DNA of 64,000 bases. It comes from Roseomonas indoligenes. GTDB lineage: Bacteria; Pseudomonadota; Alphaproteobacteria; Acetobacterales; Acetobacteraceae. Of this stretch, positions 34,741 through 43,355 are shown piece by piece. Under the pieces are notes generated by a model. The model worked only from the letters and a program-made list of their open reading frames with translations. It did not search any database and was not told the DNA's origin. Position 1 is the first letter of the stretch, and the number at the start of each line of letters is the position of its first letter. Where the stretch lies: positions 1 through 64,000 of the forward strand of contig NZ_JAGIZA010000012.1 in NCBI RefSeq assembly GCF_017813365.1, given 5' to 3'. The position numbers were made by a program, and so were the translations under genes.

Positions 34741-36225
34741 CTAGCACAGTTGCAGGTGGGCGGCCGCAAGCGCCGCCGCCAGGGGGTCTTCCACGGCGTC
34801 CAGGCGGTGCCAGGAAATGGCACCGACCGGCTTGGAGGCGGCATGGTCCAGCACCGCCGGCGTCGCGTCCGAGGCGTCGCCCTGCCGTGAGACGATCCGG
34901 GCGCGCAGCACATCGAGCGGCGCCTCCAGCCAGAGCCCTGTGAAGGGCACCCCCGCCGCCCGGGCCAGGGCCTCGGCCCCGGCGCGCCGCACGGGATCGA
35001 GGAAGGCAGCGTCGACGACGACGGAATGGCCGCCGCGCAACGCCGCCTCGGCCTCGGTGAACAACGCCTCATGCACGGCGTCGCTCGCCTCCGGCGTGTA
35101 GGAATCCGGCGGCAGCGGCGCCTCGGGCGGCACGCCGGCCAGGCGTTTGCGAACCTCGTCGCTTCGCAGGTGCAGCGCACCGGGCGCCGCACCGAAACGC
35201 GGGGCCAGAAGCCGTGCCAGCCGCGTCTTACCCGTCCCCTGCAGCCCGCCCACGGCCAGCAGGCGCGGTGCCGGCGGGGCGAGAAAGGCCTCGGATTCCG
35301 CGAGGAAAGCCAGCGCCCGCTCCCCCTGTCCCGCCATTCGCGACAGGCAATGGGCCCGGATCAGGGCGCGGGTGGAAAGCCAGAGCGGCAGGGCCGCCAC
35401 CTGCCCCGCATCCCCCCCGACCGCCACGGCGCGCGCCAACACCCGGCAGGCCGCCGCCCGCCCGCAGCGATGCAGCAGGTCAGCGATCAGGAAGGCGAGG
35501 TCGTAGCCCGTGTCGATCGTCGCCAGGGCCTCGTCGAACTCCAGCGCGTCGAAGGGCACGGGGCGGCCCTGCCAGAGAAGCACATTGCCGAGGTGCAGAT
35601 CGCCGTGGCAGCGGCGGATGCGACCCTCCGCCGCGCGTGCCCGAAGCAGGGGGGCGAGGCGGCGCAGCATCTTGCCGGCCCGGCGCCGCCAATGGATGAC
35701 GCGGCGCGGGTCCAGCCCGGCACCCAGCGCCGCGCGTGCATTGCCGCGGAGCACAGCCCGGAAGGCCGCGACGGGATCCATCCCCGGCGCAGCCCCGGGA
35801 TAGGTGCCACGAAGGGCAACGGCCATGTCGCCCAGCGCGTCCTGCATTGCCCCGTCGACCCCATCCCGTTCCGCCACGGCATCCAGGAAGTGCCCGGGCG
35901 GGACCGGCGCCATCTCCAGGGCCCATTCAACGGCATCCGGGTCATCTGGCGGCAGGAGCCGGTCCGCGACGACGGAAATGCCGTGCAGGCCGCGATAGAG
36001 GCCGGGCGCGCCGGGTGCGTTGATCTCCAACTCCCGGGCCGTGAACCGGTGCCGGGCCGCTGGGGTGGAAAAGTCGAGGAAGCCGAGATCCACCGCCTTT
36101 TTCAGCTTCAGCACACGGTCCGGGCCGATGAAGACGGCGGAAATATGGGTCTCTGCCGGTGCCGCCCCGCCCGTCAGCCGCGAGAGCAGCGCCGCCGCCC
36201 GCGCCTGGGCGGCTGGTATGCTCAC
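34741..36225 (-). CDS. Bifunctional APH-like / P-loop kinase fusion protein
   Basis: 494 aa. The N-terminal ~320 residues are an aminoglycoside-phosphotransferase-like (protein-kinase-fold) domain with CHGDLHLGNVLL (HGD 207-209, the catalytic HxDxxxxN) and FDEALATIDTGYDLAFLIAD as metal-binding segment. The C-terminal ~170 residues are an AAA/zeta-toxin-like nucleotide kinase with GGLQGTGKTRLARLLAP (326-342). The fusion is widespread in proteobacteria and often sits with universal stress genes, but its substrate is unknown. Starts 10 bp after the pdxH stop. Confidence 0.88.
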   Translation of the reverse strand: MSIPAAQARAAALLSRLTGGAAPAETHISAVFIGPDRVLKLKKAVDLGFLDFSTPAARHRFTARELEINAPGAPGLYRGLHGISVVADRLLPPDDPDAVEWALEMAPVPPGHFLDAVAERDGVDGAMQDALGDMAVALRGTYPGAAPGMDPVAAFRAVLRGNARAALGAGLDPRRVIHWRRRAGKMLRRLAPLLRARAAEGRIRRCHGDLHLGNVLLWQGRPVPFDALEFDEALATIDTGYDLAFLIADLLHRCGRAAACRVLARAVAVGGDAGQVAALPLWLSTRALIRAHCLSRMAGQGERALAFLAESEAFLAPPAPRLLAVGGLQGTGKTRLARLLAPRFGAAPGALHLRSDEVRKRLAGVPPEAPLPPDSYTPEASDAVHEALFTEAEAALRGGHSVVVDAAFLDPVRRAGAEALARAAGVPFTGLWLEAPLDVLRARIVSRQGDASDATPAVLDHAASKPVGAISWHRLDAVEDPLAAALAAAHLQLC

Positions 36226-36235
36226 CGTTCCTCAC

Positions 36236-36868
36236 TCACGGGTAGAGGCGCTCCGTCCTCCAAGCCTCGCCCGCGCGCCGGAAGACCAGCCGGTCATGCA
36301 TGCGGAAGGGCATGTCCTGCCAGAACTCGATCGCCTCAGGAATCACGCGGAAGCCGCCCCAATGCGGCGGGCGAAGCATGGCGTCGCCCGGATACGCGGC
36401 GTCCAACTCCGCGATCCGGGCCTCGAAGACGGCGCGGGAGGGAAGCGGGCGGGACTGGTCCGAGGCGGCGGAGGCGAGGCGTGAGCCGCGGGGGCGGGAG
36501 GCGAAATAGGCGTCCGACTCCGCCTTCGTGACCCGCTCGATCGCGCCCTCGATCCGAACCTGCCGGCGCAGCGACTTCCAGTGGAAGAGCAGCGCGGCCC
36601 AGGGGTTCGCCAGCAGTTCGCCGCCCTTCCGGCTCTCCTCGTTCGTGTAGAAGATGAAGCCCCGCTCGTCCCGCCCGTTCAGCAGAACCATCCGCGAGGA
36701 GGGCCGGCCTTCCGGCGTCGCGGTGGAAAGGCACATAGCATTGGGATCGTTGGGCTCCCGTGCGGCGGCTTCCGCGAACCAGGCCGCGAAGAGGCCGAGG
36801 GGCTCCGAAGCGTCGGGAATGCCGGCGGAGCGGGCCTCGCCGGCGGGAACCTCGGTGGTCAGGCTCAT
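36236..36868 (-). CDS. pdxH: Pyridoxamine 5'-phosphate oxidase
   Basis: FMN-dependent oxidation of PNP/PMP to pyridoxal 5'-phosphate. 210 aa. Typical segments: EPNDPNAMCLSTATPEGRPS, RMVLLNGRDERGFIFYTNEE, SRKGGELLANPWAALLFHWK, LRRQVRIEGAIERV, YFASRPRGSRLASAASDQS, and C-terminal EFWQDMPFRMHDRLVF with ERLYP as last residues. Start 36868 matches AAGGGG upstream. Divergent from fabI (86 bp between starts), a conserved alphaproteobacterial arrangement. Confidence 0.97.
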   Translation of the reverse strand: MSLTTEVPAGEARSAGIPDASEPLGLFAAWFAEAAAREPNDPNAMCLSTATPEGRPSSRMVLLNGRDERGFIFYTNEESRKGGELLANPWAALLFHWKSLRRQVRIEGAIERVTKAESDAYFASRPRGSRLASAASDQSRPLPSRAVFEARIAELDAAYPGDAMLRPPHWGGFRVIPEAIEFWQDMPFRMHDRLVFRRAGEAWRTERLYP

Positions 36869-36954
36869 GCGTTCGGCCCCTTGTTCGGTTCCATGCCATG
36901 TGCCACCCCTCCGCCCCCGTCGCAACCGAACCCCCGCAGCGTGGAGGACACCCC

Positions 36955-37809
36955 ATGGATGACGTCGAAACCGTGGCCGATGCCCCTGTGCTGCCGATGA
37001 GGGGCGACCTGATGAAGGGCCGCCGCGGCATCGTCATGGGCGTGGCGAACGATCGGTCCATCGCCTGGGCGATCGCCCAGGCCGTGGCGGCGCAGGGCGC
37101 CGAGGTTGCGTTTACCTATCAGGGCGAGGCGCTCGAGAAGCGGGTGCGGCCGCTCGCCGCCTCCATCGGCTCCGACCTGCTGATCCCCTGCGACGTCTCG
37201 GACGAGGCGGCGGTGGATACGGCTTTCGAGAAGGTGGCGGAGCGGTGGGACGGGATTGACTTCCTCGTCCATGCCATTGGATTTGCAGATAAGCAGTACT
37301 TGCGCGGTCGCTATCTCGACACGCCGAAGGAGGCCTTCCTCCAGGCGCTCGACATCTCCTGCTACTCCTTTGTCTCCGTCTCCCGCCGGGCCGCGGCGAT
37401 GATGAAGCCGGGCGGATCGCTCCTCACCCTCTCCTATCTCGGCGCCGAGCGCTGGACGCCGCACTACAACGTCATGGGCGTGGCCAAGGCCGCGCTGGAG
37501 GCGAGTGTGCGCTACATGGCGGCCGACCTGGGTGACTCCGGGATCCGCGTGAACGCCATCTCCGCCGGGCCGATCAAGACGCTGGCAGCCAGCGGCATCG
37601 GTGACTTCCGCTACATCCTGAAGTGGAACGCCCTGAACTCGCCCATGCGCCGCAACGTGTCGCTTGAGGAGGTGGGCGGGGCGGGCCTCTATCTTCTCTC
37701 GCCGCTCGCCGGCGGCGTGACGGGCGAGGTCCACCACGTGGATTGCGGCTACCACATCGTCGGCATGAAGCACCCCGAGGCACCGGACATCGCTATCGAG
37801 AAGGGCTGA
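36955..37809 (+). CDS. fabI: Enoyl-[acyl-carrier-protein] reductase (NADH) FabI
   Basis: Last reduction of fatty acid elongation; target of triclosan. 284 aa. Short-chain dehydrogenase fold with the FabI-specific [51 protein letters not shown], and the catalytic Tyr-x6-Lys in [25 protein letters not shown] precedes the ATG at 36955; a 20-residue N-terminal extension is mildly unusual. The stop shares one base with the aroC start. Confidence 0.97.
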   Translation: MDDVETVADAPVLPMRGDLMKGRRGIVMGVANDRSIAWAIAQAVAAQGAEVAFTYQGEALEKRVRPLAASIGSDLLIPCDVSDEAAVDTAFEKVAERWDGIDFLVHAIGFADKQYLRGRYLDTPKEAFLQALDISCYSFVSVSRRAAAMMKPGGSLLTLSYLGAERWTPHYNVMGVAKAALEASVRYMAADLGDSGIRVNAISAGPIKTLAASGIGDFRYILKWNALNSPMRRNVSLEEVGGAGLYLLSPLAGGVTGEVHHVDCGYHIVGMKHPEAPDIAIEKG

Positions 37810-38915
37810 TGTCCCACAACAGCTTCGGCCACCTCTTTCGTGTCACGAGCTGGGGCGAGAGCCACGGCCCGGCGATCGGCGGGGTGGTGGATGGATGCCC
37901 CCCCGGGCTGCCGCTGACCGAGGCAGATATCCAGCCCTTCCTGGACCGCCGCCGCCCCGGGCAATCGAAGTTCGTGACCCAGCGGCAGGAGGCGGATCAG
38001 GTCCGCATCCTCTCCGGCATCTTCGAAGGCGTGACAACCGGCACGCCTATCTCCTTGATGATAGAGAATACTGACCAGCGATCGCGCGATTACGGAGAGA
38101 TCGCGGAGAGCTTTCGGCCGGGTCACGCGGACCTCACCTATCATCTGAAGTACGGCGTGCGCGACTACCGCGGCGGCGGCCGATCCTCGGCCCGGGAAAC
38201 GGCGGTGCGGGTCGCGGCCGGCGCCGTTGCGCGTCGAGTCCTGGGGGCTGCCGTCCGTATCCGCGGGGCGCTGGTCGCCATGGGCGGCGACACCGTGGAC
38301 CGGGCGACCTGGGACTGGGCGGCCGTTGAGGAGAATCCTTTCTTCTGCCCGGACCGCGCCACCGCCGCGCGATGGGAGGAGCGGCTGTTGGCCCTCCGTA
38401 AGTCCGGCTCCTCCGTCGGCGCCGTGGTCGAGGTCGTGGCCGAAGGCCTGCCGCCCGGTTTGGGCGCCCCGCTCTACGGCAAGCTCGACGCGGAGATCGC
38501 AGCCGCCCTCATGTCGATCAATGCCGTGAAAGGCGTCGAGATCGGGGACGGCTTTGCCTCGGCCGCCCTCACCGGGGAGGAGAATGCGGACGAGATGCGC
38601 ATTGCCCCCGACGGCACGGTGGAGTTCCTGGCGAACCATGCCGGCGGCATCCTCGGCGGCATCTCCACTGGCCAGCCCCTCGTCGTGCGCTTCGCAGTGA
38701 AGCCCACCTCCTCGATCCTGGTGCCCCGGCGCACGGTGGACCGGCACGGCCTGGACCGGGAGCTGGTCACCAAGGGTCGGCACGACCCCTGCGTTGGCAT
38801 CCGGGCCGTGCCGGTGGGAGAGGCGATGGTGGCCTGCGCTCTCGCCGATGCCTTGCTGCGGCACCGGGCCCAGGTGCCGGACGCCCCCCTGTCCACCCGC
38901 CTCCCGAGAAACTGA
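37809..38915 (+). CDS. aroC: Chorismate synthase
   Basis: Final shikimate-pathway step, EPSP to chorismate, needing reduced FMN. 368 aa. Signatures: [60 protein letters not shown], and C-terminal [17 protein letters not shown] with [18 protein letters not shown]. The ATG shares one base with the fabI stop (TGATG, 37807-37811), so the two are coupled. Confidence 0.98.
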   Translation: MSHNSFGHLFRVTSWGESHGPAIGGVVDGCPPGLPLTEADIQPFLDRRRPGQSKFVTQRQEADQVRILSGIFEGVTTGTPISLMIENTDQRSRDYGEIAESFRPGHADLTYHLKYGVRDYRGGGRSSARETAVRVAAGAVARRVLGAAVRIRGALVAMGGDTVDRATWDWAAVEENPFFCPDRATAARWEERLLALRKSGSSVGAVVEVVAEGLPPGLGAPLYGKLDAEIAAALMSINAVKGVEIGDGFASAALTGEENADEMRIAPDGTVEFLANHAGGILGGISTGQPLVVRFAVKPTSSILVPRRTVDRHGLDRELVTKGRHDPCVGIRAVPVGEAMVACALADALLRHRAQVPDAPLSTRLPRN

Positions 38916-38977
38916 ACAGCGACTTCCTTTATCCGACTGCTGCACTCGGTTACTTCTGGGACGCCTGAAGGTGCCCC

Positions 38978-40186
38978 ATGCAGACTCCTGCCAGCCCCCC
39001 GAAGCTTCCCACCGGTGACGCCGCTGACCTGACCGGCTTCCTCGGACTTGCCGGGCCCCGGTCCTGGGAGGAGCGCATGGCCGAGATCGGCCGACGCACT
39101 CGCGCGGCCACCCTGGCCGGTCGTGCCGCCCAGGAGCGGCACGCGCTTGAACTCACGCTCCAGCGCCTTGCAGCCCCAGGCGCCATGGCCGGAGCGGGCG
39201 TGGCGGAGCGGGCCCTCCTCGCCCTAGCCCAGACCGCGGCGCGGCTGGCCGACACGCTGCCCGAGGCCCCACGGCAGCGGCTCTGCGCCCTCGTCCTCTC
39301 AGGCCTGACAGGCGAGGCGAACCTCATCCCCCTTTTCCACCTCCTCCGTGTCGCCGCCCTGCACCGGGAACGCGGCTTCGAGGTGCGCTTCACCGGGCTG
39401 GCCGAGGGCACCCCGCATGACCTCCTCATCTCGCGCGGTGGCGCCGAGGCAGAAGTGGTCTGCGACACGCTCTCGGCGGAGGAGGGACGCCCTCTCCTAC
39501 GCGAGGAATGGTGCGCCTTCGTGGACGGGATCAATCCGGACCTCCAGACCTGGCTCGCCGCCCATCCCGGCCGCTACGTGCTGAAGATGACCCTGCCGGA
39601 TGGGCTCGGCGGTGACGCGCTGGACGGACCGGCCCTGCAGCGCCGCATCATGGAGATGCTCCGGGAGCACCGCCGTCAGGATCTGAACACCTCGGCCGTG
39701 CTGAAACTGGATCCGCTGGTCCTCGCCGGTGCTCAGGCGGCCGTGCCGGCCCAGGCCCTGCGCGCGCTGTTCGGGCCTGAGGCGCAGCTCGCGGTCGCCC
39801 AGCAGGGCAACGGCAATATGCTCGTCCTCGCTGCCCGCGCGGGCCAGGCGAGCGACATCGCCCGTGCCGTCTGCCGCCGCATGGTCGCCGCTTCCGGACG
39901 ATTAGGCGGAGAGCGTGCCGGCATTCTCGCGATGTTCCTGGACGACATCGGCCGCCAGGAGTGGCGCGGCCTGCGGGACAGGCGGGAGCTGGAAGGGGCA
40001 GTGCGCCGCTTCCTGACAACCCCGGAGGCGCGCCGCGTCTCGGCCGTCTCCTGCGCTTCCCGCATGGAGCTGTTCGGGATGGCACCGCCGGACTCCGTGC
40101 CCGAAGGCGAGCTGCGCTTCCGGAACCCTGCCCGCCCGCACACCCGGGAGCCGGGCCTGCTGCCATCCCTGGTTTCGACCGCCTGA
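38978..40186 (+). CDS. Conserved-looking hypothetical protein, 402 aa
   Basis: I do not recognise the family. No signal peptide or membrane segment. The N-terminal ~110 residues are helical and Ala/Arg-rich (RTRAATLAGRAAQERHALE). The middle (about 125-200) alternates strands and helices: GFEVRFTGLAEGTPHDLLIS, AEAEVVCDTLSAEEGR, EEWCAFVDGINPDLQTW, YVLKMTLPDG. Its Asp...Glu-x-x-Cys order recalls a restriction-endonuclease-like core with changed active-site residues (speculative). The C-terminal 200 residues contain LDPLVLAGAQAAVPAQALRA and a helical end. Lies 62 bp after aroC, codon use like the neighbours, so a real native gene. Confidence 0.75.
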   Translation: MQTPASPPKLPTGDAADLTGFLGLAGPRSWEERMAEIGRRTRAATLAGRAAQERHALELTLQRLAAPGAMAGAGVAERALLALAQTAARLADTLPEAPRQRLCALVLSGLTGEANLIPLFHLLRVAALHRERGFEVRFTGLAEGTPHDLLISRGGAEAEVVCDTLSAEEGRPLLREEWCAFVDGINPDLQTWLAAHPGRYVLKMTLPDGLGGDALDGPALQRRIMEMLREHRRQDLNTSAVLKLDPLVLAGAQAAVPAQALRALFGPEAQLAVAQQGNGNMLVLAARAGQASDIARAVCRRMVAASGRLGGERAGILAMFLDDIGRQEWRGLRDRRELEGAVRRFLTTPEARRVSAVSCASRMELFGMAPPDSVPEGELRFRNPARPHTREPGLLPSLVSTA

Positions 40187-40255
40187 AACCGTAACAATTC
40201 GCACGATGCCGGGAGGATCAAGGAAACCCGGTTCCGGCAACTTCGTTCTTTGCCA

Positions 40256-40268
40256 TGCTGCACTGCAA
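40256..40268. promoter_or_regulatory. TGCTGCRCTGCAA element, copy 2
   Basis: TGCTGCACTGCAA, 16 nt upstream of the small 47-codon gene and one base different from the element at 4058-4070. Its closeness to the ribosome binding site suggests a promoter-overlapping regulator site or part of the leader. The similarity to PhaR-type CTGC...GCAG dyads is only suggestive. Confidence 0.3.
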
Positions 40269-40284
40269 GACAAAGAGGTAGGCC

Positions 40285-40428
40285 ATGACGGAAGCCGAGA
40301 TCGAGCGCGCGCAGGAGGAACTCGACCGGCTGCTGAACGATCCCGAGGTTCGCATGGATCCGGCCCGCGTCTGGGCTCTTGCCAGCCGGCTTTCCCAGCA
40401 GTCGGGCGGCGCTGGGACGCCTCGCTAG
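40285..40428 (+). CDS. Small release-factor-like helical protein, 47 aa
   Basis: Short gene with AGAGGTAGG before ATG and 47 codons to TAG: MTEAEIERAQEELDRLLNDP, then EVRMDPARVWALASRLSQQ and a GGAGTPR tail. It reads as a two-helix hairpin resembling the N-terminal PCRF region of RF1 (pattern L-x-DPEV-x-DP-x-R-x-x-x-L-S), without anticodon or GGQ domain. Its stop lies in the same CTAG as the stop of the converging tlyA gene (40425-40428). Similar free-standing short proteins occur in alphaproteobacteria; function unknown. It has its own 98-bp upstream gap. Confidence 0.72.
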   Translation: MTEAEIERAQEELDRLLNDPEVRMDPARVWALASRLSQQSGGAGTPR

Positions 40429-41180
40429 GCCAGTTTTCGGGCCCCGATCAGGAATTCCTTGTTGCCCTCGGGCCCGGTGATCGGGCTCTCGGTGATCCCC
40501 AGAACCTCCCATCCCGGTAGGCCGGACCACCAGGCCTTCACCTTCGCGCAGACCGCCCGATGGATATTGGGGTCGCGCACAACACCGCCCTTCCCCACCA
40601 CTCCCGGCCCTGCCTCGAACTGCGGCTTGATCAGCGCGACAGCAAAGGCGCCCGGTGTCGCCAGCGCCAGCGCCGCCGGCAGGACGGTGGACAGGCCGAT
40701 GAAGGATGCGTCGCAGACCACCACCCCGACCGGCTCCGGGATCTGTGCCGGCTCGAGATAGCGGGCGTTCACCCGTTCCAGCACCACCACCCGAGGATCG
40801 TTCCGCAAGCTCCAGGCCAGCTGCCCGTGGCCGACATCCACGGCGTACACCCGCGCCGCACCGTGGTGCAGCAGCACATGGGTGAACCCGCCGGTGGATG
40901 CACCGACATCGATGCAGACCCGGCCCGTCGGCTCCAGCCCGAACGCCTCCAGCCCATGCGCCAGCTTCAACCCGCCCCGGCTTACCCAGGGATGGTCCTG
41001 GCCGCGCACCTCCAGTGGGTCGCCCTCCCGCAGGTCCTGGCCGGGCTTGTCGATCCGGCGCTCCCCGCTGAACACCTTGCCCGCGAGGATCAGCGCCTGG
41101 GCCCGCGTGCGGCTCTCGGCAAGGCCGCGCTCGACGAGGGCGGCATCGGCACGCTGCTTGGCGGGCTTGGGCTGGGGCAA
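40425..41180 (-). CDS. tlyA: TlyA family rRNA 2'-O-methyltransferase
   Basis: 251-aa protein with an N-terminal S4 RNA-binding domain (KQRADAALVERGLAESRTRA, AQALILAGKVFSGERRIDKP) and an FtsJ-like Rossmann methyltransferase (VCIDVGASTGGFTHVLLHHG, VYAVDVGHGQLAWSL, VVVCDASFIGLSTVLPA, LIKPQFEAGPGVVGKGGVVR). Family members 2'-O-methylate 16S/23S rRNA and may also be annotated hemolysin. No ATG is well placed; a TTG at 41180 with AGAGA upstream fits the family N-terminus. The stop TAG overlaps the stop of the converging small gene. In many alphaproteobacteria tlyA adjoins dxs; here 2 kb separates them. Confidence 0.9.
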   Translation of the reverse strand: MPQPKPAKQRADAALVERGLAESRTRAQALILAGKVFSGERRIDKPGQDLREGDPLEVRGQDHPWVSRGGLKLAHGLEAFGLEPTGRVCIDVGASTGGFTHVLLHHGAARVYAVDVGHGQLAWSLRNDPRVVVLERVNARYLEPAQIPEPVGVVVCDASFIGLSTVLPAALALATPGAFAVALIKPQFEAGPGVVGKGGVVRDPNIHRAVCAKVKAWWSGLPGWEVLGITESPITGPEGNKEFLIGARKLA

Positions 41181-41305
41181 GGCGGAATCTCTGAAAAGGG
41201 CTGTCGAGGATAGCAGCCCCCGTCCTCCGGCGGGACTTGCCGCGGTGCCCGGGGAGGACGAAACAGGGCGCCAGGCGCGGAATACACGCGCATAAGGAGA
41301 CGGCC

Positions 41306-42310
41306 ATGACGAGACGCCCCCTCCCCGCGCCCACCCGCCGGGCGATCGGTGCCCTGGCAGCCACGGCCGGCGCGCTCGTCCTTTCCCGCCCGGCCCTCGC
41401 ACAGGGAGGCTGGCCGGCAGGGCGTGCGATCGAGATCATCGTCCCTTACCCGCCTGGCGGCGGCATCGACATCATTGCCCGGCTGATGACGAAATACCTG
41501 CCGCAACAGCTTTCAGGTGCGAGCTTCGTCGTTACCAACCGCGCCGGCGCCGGCGGGCAGATCGGAAACGAGGCGCTCTTCGCGGCAAAGCCGGACGGCT
41601 TCACCCTCGGCACCGTTGCGACGCTCAGCTTCATCACCCACCCGCTGGAGCGCAGCGTGCGCTGGCGCACGGAGGACTTCACCTACCTCGCCAACGTGGT
41701 GGACGACCCAGGCGCCTTCTGGGTGCGTGCGGACTCGCCCTTGAAGACCATCGCCGACCTGCGGGAGGCCATGGGCAAGAAGCCGGAGGCAGTTTCCGTG
41801 GGCACGGCGGCCGGCACCGCCTCGGACGACCACCTGCTGCTTCTCGCCTTCCAGCAGGCGACAGGCGCGAAGGCGCTGCACGTCCCCTATAATGGCACCG
41901 CCCTGGCCGTGCGGGACCTGCTCGGCGGGCAGTTGGACGTCGCTTCCTACAACGATAGCGAGGGCCTCTCCCTCCTTCGCGAGGGGCGCACGCGCTGCCT
42001 CGGCCAGGCCGCCCCCGCACGCTGGTCCGCCATGGGCGAGATCCCGACCTTCCGTGAGCAGGGCGTGGACGTGCTCGGCGGCTCGGCCCGCGGCTTCGTA
42101 GCCCCGCCCGGCCTGACGGCGGAGATCACGGAGCGGCTGGTCTCGGCCTTCCGCACGATCCTCGCAGACCCGGCCTTCCTGTCGGAGGCGGAGCGGCTGA
42201 ACCTGCCCCTGCGCCCCTTGCTGGGCACCGAATACAAGGCCGACGTGGCACGGGAGGCGGGGAACACCAGGGCCCTTTATGACCGTACGCCCTGGTCCTC
42301 CGCGAACTGA
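41306..42310 (+). CDS. Tripartite tricarboxylate transporter substrate-binding protein (Bug family)
   Basis: 334-aa periplasmic receptor. The signal peptide has a twin-arginine look (TRRAIGALAATAGALVLS ending RPALA). The mature start is typical of the family: GRAIEIIVPYPPGGGIDIIA, RLMTKYLPQQL, NRAGAGGQIGNEALFAAKPD, GFTLGTVATLSFITHP, VPYNGTALAVRDLLGGQLD. AAGGAGA precedes the ATG at 41306. No TctA/TctB membrane partners occur in the window, so it is an orphan receptor like most Bug proteins. Followed after 10 bp by a hydroxyacid dehydrogenase, suggesting uptake and oxidation of a hydroxy or keto acid. Confidence 0.93.
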   Translation: MTRRPLPAPTRRAIGALAATAGALVLSRPALAQGGWPAGRAIEIIVPYPPGGGIDIIARLMTKYLPQQLSGASFVVTNRAGAGGQIGNEALFAAKPDGFTLGTVATLSFITHPLERSVRWRTEDFTYLANVVDDPGAFWVRADSPLKTIADLREAMGKKPEAVSVGTAAGTASDDHLLLLAFQQATGAKALHVPYNGTALAVRDLLGGQLDVASYNDSEGLSLLREGRTRCLGQAAPARWSAMGEIPTFREQGVDVLGGSARGFVAPPGLTAEITERLVSAFRTILADPAFLSEAERLNLPLRPLLGTEYKADVAREAGNTRALYDRTPWSSAN

Positions 42311-42320
42311 AGGCTTCCGC

Positions 42321-43289
42321 ATGCCGCACGTCGTCGTCCTCGATCCCATCCACCCCGACGGCATCGCCCGTCTGCAGGGCGCGCCCGGGGTCACCCTGGA
42401 CCATCCCGGGACGTCGGGTGGGACCTTGCCGGAGCGGCTGCGCGACGCGGAGGCCTTGATCGTCCGGGGCACCGCGGTGGATCAGGCGCTGCTGGACATG
42501 GCGCCCCGGCTCCGCATGGCCTGCCGCCATGGGGTCGGCTACGACCTGGTGGACGTGCCGGCCTGCACCGCGCGCGGCGTGGCCGTGATGATCACGCCGG
42601 AGGCCAATGCCGCTTCTGTCGCCGAGCACGCGCTGATGCTGATGCTGGCGGTCGCGCGGCAGGTCCTGCCGGTGGACGCCGGCGTCCGCGCGGGCCACTG
42701 GCGTGTCCAGGGCCAGTCCCGCACCTTCGAACTCGGCGGCCGCCGCGTGCTCCTCCTCGGCTTCGGCCGGATCGGTAGCCGGGTGGCACGGCTCTGCACG
42801 GCCTTCGGGATGCAGGTCGCGGTCCACGATCCCTTCCTGCCGGCCGGCACCATCCGTGGAGCGGGCTACATGGTCGAGAAGGAGCTTCTTCCCGCGCTCG
42901 GCCGCGCCGACATCGTCTCCCTCCACTTGCCCGCCAGCGACGCGACGCGCGGCATGGTGGATCCCGCCTTTCTCGCGGCGATGAAGCCCGGTGCGGTCCT
43001 GATCAACACCGCCCGCGGCACGCTGGTGGACGAGGATGCGCTGGCCGCCGCGCTTGCTGACGGGAGTCTCGGCGGAGCCGGGCTGGACGTGCTGCGCGTG
43101 GAGCCGATGATCGCCCCGCCGCCGCTCCTTTCCTGCCCGAACCTCGTCGTCACCCCCCACGTCGCGGCCAGCACCGCGGAGGGCCTGCAGCGCATGGCCT
43201 GGGATGCGGCTGGCAACGTGCTGGAGTTCCTGGCCGGGCGCCCTGACCCGGATGCGGTGGTCAACCGGGAAGTGCTGCGGGGGCGCTGA
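42321..43289 (+). CDS. D-isomer-specific 2-hydroxyacid dehydrogenase
   Basis: 322-aa NAD-dependent oxidoreductase related to phosphoglycerate dehydrogenase. Substrate loop MACRHGVGYDLVDVPAC, NAD motif LLLGFGRIGSRVARL, VSLHLPASDATRGMVDPAFL, the Arg in LINTARGTLVDEDAL, catalytic Glu in GLDVLRVEP and His in VVTPHVAASTAEGL. GAAGG precedes the ATG at 42321. Starts 10 bp after the Bug-receptor stop, so likely one operon. Substrate not determinable. Confidence 0.92.
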   Translation: MPHVVVLDPIHPDGIARLQGAPGVTLDHPGTSGGTLPERLRDAEALIVRGTAVDQALLDMAPRLRMACRHGVGYDLVDVPACTARGVAVMITPEANAASVAEHALMLMLAVARQVLPVDAGVRAGHWRVQGQSRTFELGGRRVLLLGFGRIGSRVARLCTAFGMQVAVHDPFLPAGTIRGAGYMVEKELLPALGRADIVSLHLPASDATRGMVDPAFLAAMKPGAVLINTARGTLVDEDALAAALADGSLGGAGLDVLRVEPMIAPPPLLSCPNLVVTPHVAASTAEGLQRMAWDAAGNVLEFLAGRPDPDAVVNREVLRGR

Positions 43290-43320
43290 CCCCGGCAGGA
43301 ACGGATCGCGGGAACCAGGA

Positions 43321-43347
43321 CCCGGGACCGGAGTTGCCGGTCCCGGG
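43321..43347. terminator. Bidirectional hairpin terminator
   Basis: CCCGGGACCGG-AGTTG-CCGGTCCCGGG: perfect 11-bp stem with 5-nt loop between the convergent hydroxyacid dehydrogenase (stop 43289) and dxs (stop 43356) genes. Very stable; no T-tract on either side. Confidence 0.75.
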
Positions 43348-43355
43348 CCATCGCG

